Shown: piece after piece, positions 1 through 32,225 of the stretch
How the letters are laid out: every line of letters starts with the position of its first letter
Position numbering within the stretch: the first letter of the stretch is position 1
Assembly (NCBI GenBank): GCA_030141605.1
Contig: JAQGDQ010001622.1
Coordinates: forward strand, 1 to 32,225
Length of the DNA: 32,225 nt
Origin: Tubiluchus corallicola
Taxonomy: Eukaryota; Priapulida; Priapulimorpha; Priapulimorphida; Tubiluchidae
Direction of reading: 5' to 3'
Made by a program: the position numbers and the translations under genes
Notes under the pieces: model-generated
The model's database searches: none
What the model was told of the DNA's origin: nothing
Seen by the model: the letters and a program-made list of their open reading frames with translations, nothing else

Positions 1-585
1 TTGTTTTAGGAATGCTAGAAATTTGATTGTTCATTGTTATTTATAACAGATCGCAAGTGTGATGTATTAACGTGTGATTGTTTTAGGAATGCTAGAAATT
101 TGATTGTTCATTGTTATTTATAACAGATCGCAAGTGTGATGTATTAACGTGTGATTGTTTTAGGAATGCTAGAAATTTGATTGTTCATTGTTATTTATAA
201 CAGATCGCAAGTGTGATGTATTAACGTGTGATTGTTTTAGGAATGCTAGAAATTTGATTGTTCATTGTTATTTATAACAGATCGCAAGTGTGATGTATTA
301 ACGTGTGATTGTTTTAGGAATGCTAGAAATTTGATTGTTCATTGTTATTTATAACAGATCGCAAGTGTGATGTATTAACGTGTGATTGTTGTAGGAATGC
401 TAGAAATTTGATTGTTCATTGTTATTTATAACAGATCGCAAGTGTGATGTATTAACGTGTGATTGTTTTAGGAATGCTAGAAATTTGATTGTTCATTGTT
501 ATTTATAACAGATCGCAAGTGTGACGTTTAACGTGTCATTGTTTTAGGAATGCTAGAAATTTGATTGTTCATTGTTACTTATAAC
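1..585. repeat. 77-bp minisatellite, about 7.6 copies, continuing off the left edge
   Basis: The unit beginning ttgttttaggaatgctagaa recurs at 1, 78, 155, 232, 309, 386, 463 and 539. Copies are nearly identical (ttgttttagg becomes ttgttgtagg in one). The final copies carry a 1-bp deletion and decay near 585. There are no spacers and no coding potential. Confidence 0.95.
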
Positions 586-1166
586 TTGCCTTGACAACGA
601 CCAGTTTGTCTGAAAGCGGTCGGCAATAAATTTCATTTTGATGATAATGGTGATGATGATAGTTATGGTGATGATGACGATATTATTACGAATAATTACT
701 TGTAATTTTTGGATAATCTCCCATAGACACCTGCCTAGAAACAAAAATAGTCTGGGTAACTTGGAGCAATTATTTATTTAGATCAAAACCACTTCTGTCA
801 AAGACCAACAATTACTGTACTTATATATATTCTGTATTAGTACTGTACAATTTCTGTATTCGTTTTTTTGGATCTTTAGCTACATATAAGTTTCACTCGC
901 AAAAATTGTCACACAATGCATAAGATGTGACAGTTTAAGTTTAATATTGATTTTATTAAGTTTTGTTGTTCAACCTATCTACAGTAGCTGAATTACATAA
1001 AAGAAGAAATTCAGTCAAAAGCAATTTTTAATTGTAATGCACATATTTTATTAAGTGTTGATAATAATAACTAAATTAGTGAAAGTAGTGTTCACGGGGT
1101 TTTTGTTACTTTAATTAAAGCCACACCAGCACCAATTATATCAGTTATTACAGCGAAACAGATTTC
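586..1166. other. AT-rich sequence, nothing recognised
   Basis: This stretch holds a short GAT/ATG-rich tract around 640-690 and otherwise unremarkable AT-rich DNA. I looked on the minus strand for an exon finishing the second EGF domain and found none convincing. Confidence 0.5.
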
Positions 1167-1172
1167 GTAGTA

Positions 1173-1236
<64 letters not shown>

Positions 1237-1268
1237 AAGTAGTAGTAGTAGTAGAAGTAGTAGTAGTA

Positions 1269-1326
<58 letters not shown>

Positions 1327-1330
1327 AAGC

Positions 1331-1362
<32 letters not shown>

Positions 1363-1421
1363 AAGTAGTAGTAGTAGAAGTAGTAGTAGTAGAAGTAGTA
1401 GTAGAAGTAGTAGTAGTAGTA

Positions 1422-1476
<55 letters not shown>

Positions 1477-1480
1477 AAGC

Positions 1481-1561
<81 letters not shown>

Positions 1562-1578
1562 TGTGGTAGTAGTAGTAA
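1167..1578. repeat. (AGT)n microsatellite with AGA/AGC interruptions, about 410 bp
   Basis: Nearly uninterrupted agt triplets with scattered aga and agc variants. Open frames through it (poly-Leu, poly-Thr) are composition artefacts. Confidence 0.95.
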
Positions 1579-1851
1579 AATCTTTATTTGCCATTTTAAA
1601 ACATTGACCATCATATTAAAAGACAGACAATCAGTGTTAGTTCATATAAAAAACTTACACTGTTCTTGGCAAATGCGTCTGGTGCAAGCTAAACTATATG
1701 TGCAACTAGAAATTCAAAAAATAAAATATAAACTAGTTTAGATTAAATTAGATTAAATTAGAATAGATTAAGATTTGATTAAAAACCAGCCTATTTCTTG
1801 TTTTTAGCAGTACTATACAAATTGTGACTAGAATCACATTTCGCAAACCGA

Positions 1852-3462
1852 CTATAATAACATTACCGACAACATACAGGTAATAGACCCTAAGCATTGA
1901 GAATGAATTTTTGACATAAATTATATAAAACAAACCAAGACTATAATAACATTACTGACAACATACAGGTAATAGACCCTAAGCATTGAGAATGAATTTT
2001 TGACAATAAATTATATAAAAGAAACTAAGACTATAATAACATTACCGACAACATACAGGTAATAGACCCTAAGCATTGAGAATGAATTTTTGACAATAAA
2101 TTATATAAAACAAACCAAGACTATAATAACATTACCCACAACATACAGGTAATAGACCCTAAGCATTGAGAATGAATTTTTGACAATAAATTATATAAAA
2201 CAAACCAAGACTATAATAACATTACTGACAACATACAGGTAATAGACCCTAAGCATTGAGAATGAATTTTTGACAATAAATTATATAAAAGAAACTAAGA
2301 CTATAATAACATTACCGACAACATACAGGTAATAGACCCTAAGCATTGAGAATGAATTTTTGACAATAAATTATATAAAACAAACCAAGACTATAATAAC
2401 ATTACCCACAACATACAGGTAATAGACCCTAAGCATTGAGAATGAATTTTTGACAATAAATTATATAAAACAAACCAAGACTATAATAACATTACTGACA
2501 ACATACAGGTAATAGAGCCTAAGCATTGAGAATGAATTTTTGACAATAAATTATATAAAAGAAACCAAGACTATAATAACATTACCCACAACATACAGGT
2601 AATAGACCCTAAGCATTGAGAATGAATTTTTGACAATAAATTATATAAAAGAAACCAAGACTATAATAACATTACCAACAACATACATGTAATAGACCCT
2701 AAGCATTGAGAATGAATTTTTGACATAAATTATATAAAAGAAACCAAGACTATAATAACATTACCCAGAACATACAGGTAATAGACCCTAAGCATTGAGA
2801 ATGAATTTCTGACAACAAATTATATAAAAGAAACCAAGACTATAATAACATTACCGACAACATACAGGTAATAGAGCCTAAGCATTGAGAATGAATTTTT
2901 GACATAAATTATATAAAAGAAACCAAGACTATAATAACATTACCGACAACATACAGGTAATAGAGCCTAAGCATTGAGAATGAATTTTTGACATAAATTA
3001 TATAAAAGAAACCAAGACTATAATAACATTACCGACAACATACAGGTAATAGAGCCTAAGCATTGAGAATGAATTTTTGACATAAATTATATAAAAGAAA
3101 CCAAGACTATAATAACATTACCGACAACATACAGGTAATAGAGCCTAAGCATTGAGAATGAATTTTTGACATAAATTATATAAAAGAAACCAAGACTATA
3201 ATAACATTACCGACAACATACAGGTAATAGAGCCTAAGCATTGAGAATGAATTTTTGACATAAATTATATAAAAGAAACCAAGACTATAATAACATTACC
3301 CACAACATACAGGTAATAGAGCCTAAGCATTGAGAATGAATTTTTGACATAAATTATATAAAAGAAACCAAGACTATAATAACATTACCAACAACATACA
3401 GGTAATAGAGCCTAAGCATTGAGAATGAATTTCTGACAACAAATTATATAAAAGAAACCAAG
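1852..3462. repeat. 88-90-bp minisatellite, about 18 copies, with a 3-unit higher-order pattern
   Basis: The landmark ctataataac recurs at 1852, 1941, 2031, then every 90 bp to 2661, and every 89-90 bp to 3374. Variant positions (caaaccaag/gaaactaag, actgac/accgac/acccac, gaccct/gagcct) show a 270-bp triplet order from 1931 to about 2560. The later copies are a homogeneous 89-bp type. It sits just 3' of the EGF exon, either in the 3' flank or in a following intron. Confidence 0.95.
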
Positions 3463-3598
3463 TTTATATAAATAAACAGATGGATGATTTTCAATCTCTC
3501 TTTCGGATACATAGAAAATGCTTTTTAGCATCTGAGTGGTAAAACATTTAATCTGAATTCTACTGCTAATGTGTAGCCAAAACCACAGAGTTGTTGCT

Positions 3599-31466
<27,868 letters not shown>

Positions 31467-31556
31467 CTAAAAATGTTGTTAACGTATTTGCTTTTTTCTG
31501 TTCCTTCTCACTCTCTCTTTCCTGGCTGTCTCTTGCTCTATTTTCTCTGTTTCTCT

Positions 31557-31611
<55 letters not shown>

Positions 31612-32225
31612 GTCTCAAACCAATTTTTGCAGATGCTATTGATGACACTTGAATTCACATTTGCCATTCTCATCAAAATCTACTATTTTGTTTTAGGTTT
31701 AGTCCTTAACAGTAACGTTGCTCCAACATGGTTGACAAAACGATGATACAAAATTCTTCAGATCACGAGGATTTATTTGAATTTAAAAGAATGTTCGCCC
31801 TACCTTCGATGTAGGATCCTTGTTAAAGTAGCAGCTATCTTGATTTTGGCAAAAACACATTTTCAGCCTTTGAGTTTTTTATTCACATGGGATTTAATAT
31901 TTTTTAAATAACAAGGACAAGAGGCATTAGTAAATATCTGTCATATGTTGACAGGGTTTAATCATGAATCAGTAGTGAAGTACTTATCTTGCAATATCCT
32001 GCACTCATAAAAACATTACATACAAGGAATTTTTATGAGGATTTTTCAATTTGTAAGAAACGTGCAAAAGTGACCTTAAAGCTCAAAGACTAGCACTTTA
32101 ATTTCAAAGAAGTGTAGACACCATTTGTTATTCGTTCGTAAGAAGCTTACTGTTGAATGATTATTTCAAAAATGCTATAATTTTTCTTTTTGCAACTGAA
32201 CGAAGTACGCAAGCTACGTATTGCT
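31467..32225. other. Intron upstream of M1
   Basis: Contains the (TC)n tract at 31561-31616 and the standard intron landmarks up to about 32190, then about 35 bp of unrelated sequence to the window edge. The microexon that would precede M1 lies outside the window. Confidence 0.7.

Noticed and set aside
1-585. CRISPR-like direct repeats
   Set aside because: Head-to-tail repeats without unique spacers, in animal DNA; a minisatellite.
553-744. Minus-strand frame at 553-744 as the exon that finishes the second EGF
   Set aside because: A weak acceptor (CTTTCAG) exists, but the following residues lack the needed CxxGxxGxxC pattern.
1141-1614. Long poly-Leu and poly-Thr open frames on the minus strand
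   Set aside because: They are readings of the AGT microsatellite; no flanking coding features.

Overview
This window looks like nuclear DNA of an invertebrate animal. It is AT-rich, has GT-AG introns, LINE and hAT-like transposon relics, minisatellites and long microsatellites, and shows no operon-like gene packing. The sequence does not fix the phylum. One gene dominates: a minus-strand, multi-exon gene for an extracellular modular protein. Its 5' end (signal peptide, start codon) lies beyond the right edge, so it reads from about 31.5 kb down to about 3.6 kb.

The gene is a tandem array of ten CUB-plus-immunoglobulin modules, called M1 (right, 5') to M10 (left, 3') here. Each module has three exons: (1) the first third of a CUB domain, 131-152 bp; (2) the rest of the CUB fused to an Ig-like domain up to its F strand, 535-550 bp; (3) a 39-42 bp microexon that appears to supply the Ig G strand. 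Intron phases at the module edges are 1 and 1, and every module sums to a multiple of 3 (717-729 nt, 239-243 aa). Modules can therefore be gained, lost or skipped without shifting frame. M1-M8 are close relatives spaced about 2.05 kb apart and partly homogenised. M3 and M4 are virtually identical. M9 and M10 are older and have introns swollen by transposon debris. The ten modules add up to 7,200 coding nt (2,400 aa). They are followed by an exon with one complete and one incomplete EGF domain, after which the gene either stops at 3599-3601 or splices on beyond the left edge.

Layout: 1-585, 77-bp minisatellite; 1167-1578, trinucleotide microsatellite; 1852-3462, about 90-bp minisatellite with a three-unit higher-order pattern; 3599-3813, EGF exon; about 3975-4389, TTCGAA-rich hAT-like relic; 5495-8416, module M10, with an orphan plus-strand Dscam-like Ig half-domain in its intron at 5798-5943; 8516-9002, hAT-like MITE; 10014-14292, module M9, with three LINE relics and a 189-bp duplication; 14241-14532, a 73-bp x4 repeat that copies a splice acceptor; 14865-31466, modules M8-M1; 31467-32190, intron upstream of M1, where homology to the other modules ends.

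The function is not known from the sequence. The CUB domains keep the residues expected for calcium binding, the Ig domains keep the Cys/Trp/DGxYxC core, and the Ig halves vary between modules in a mosaic way. This suits a secreted or cell-surface adhesion or recognition protein, possibly with splice-derived or copy-number diversity. That role is inference.
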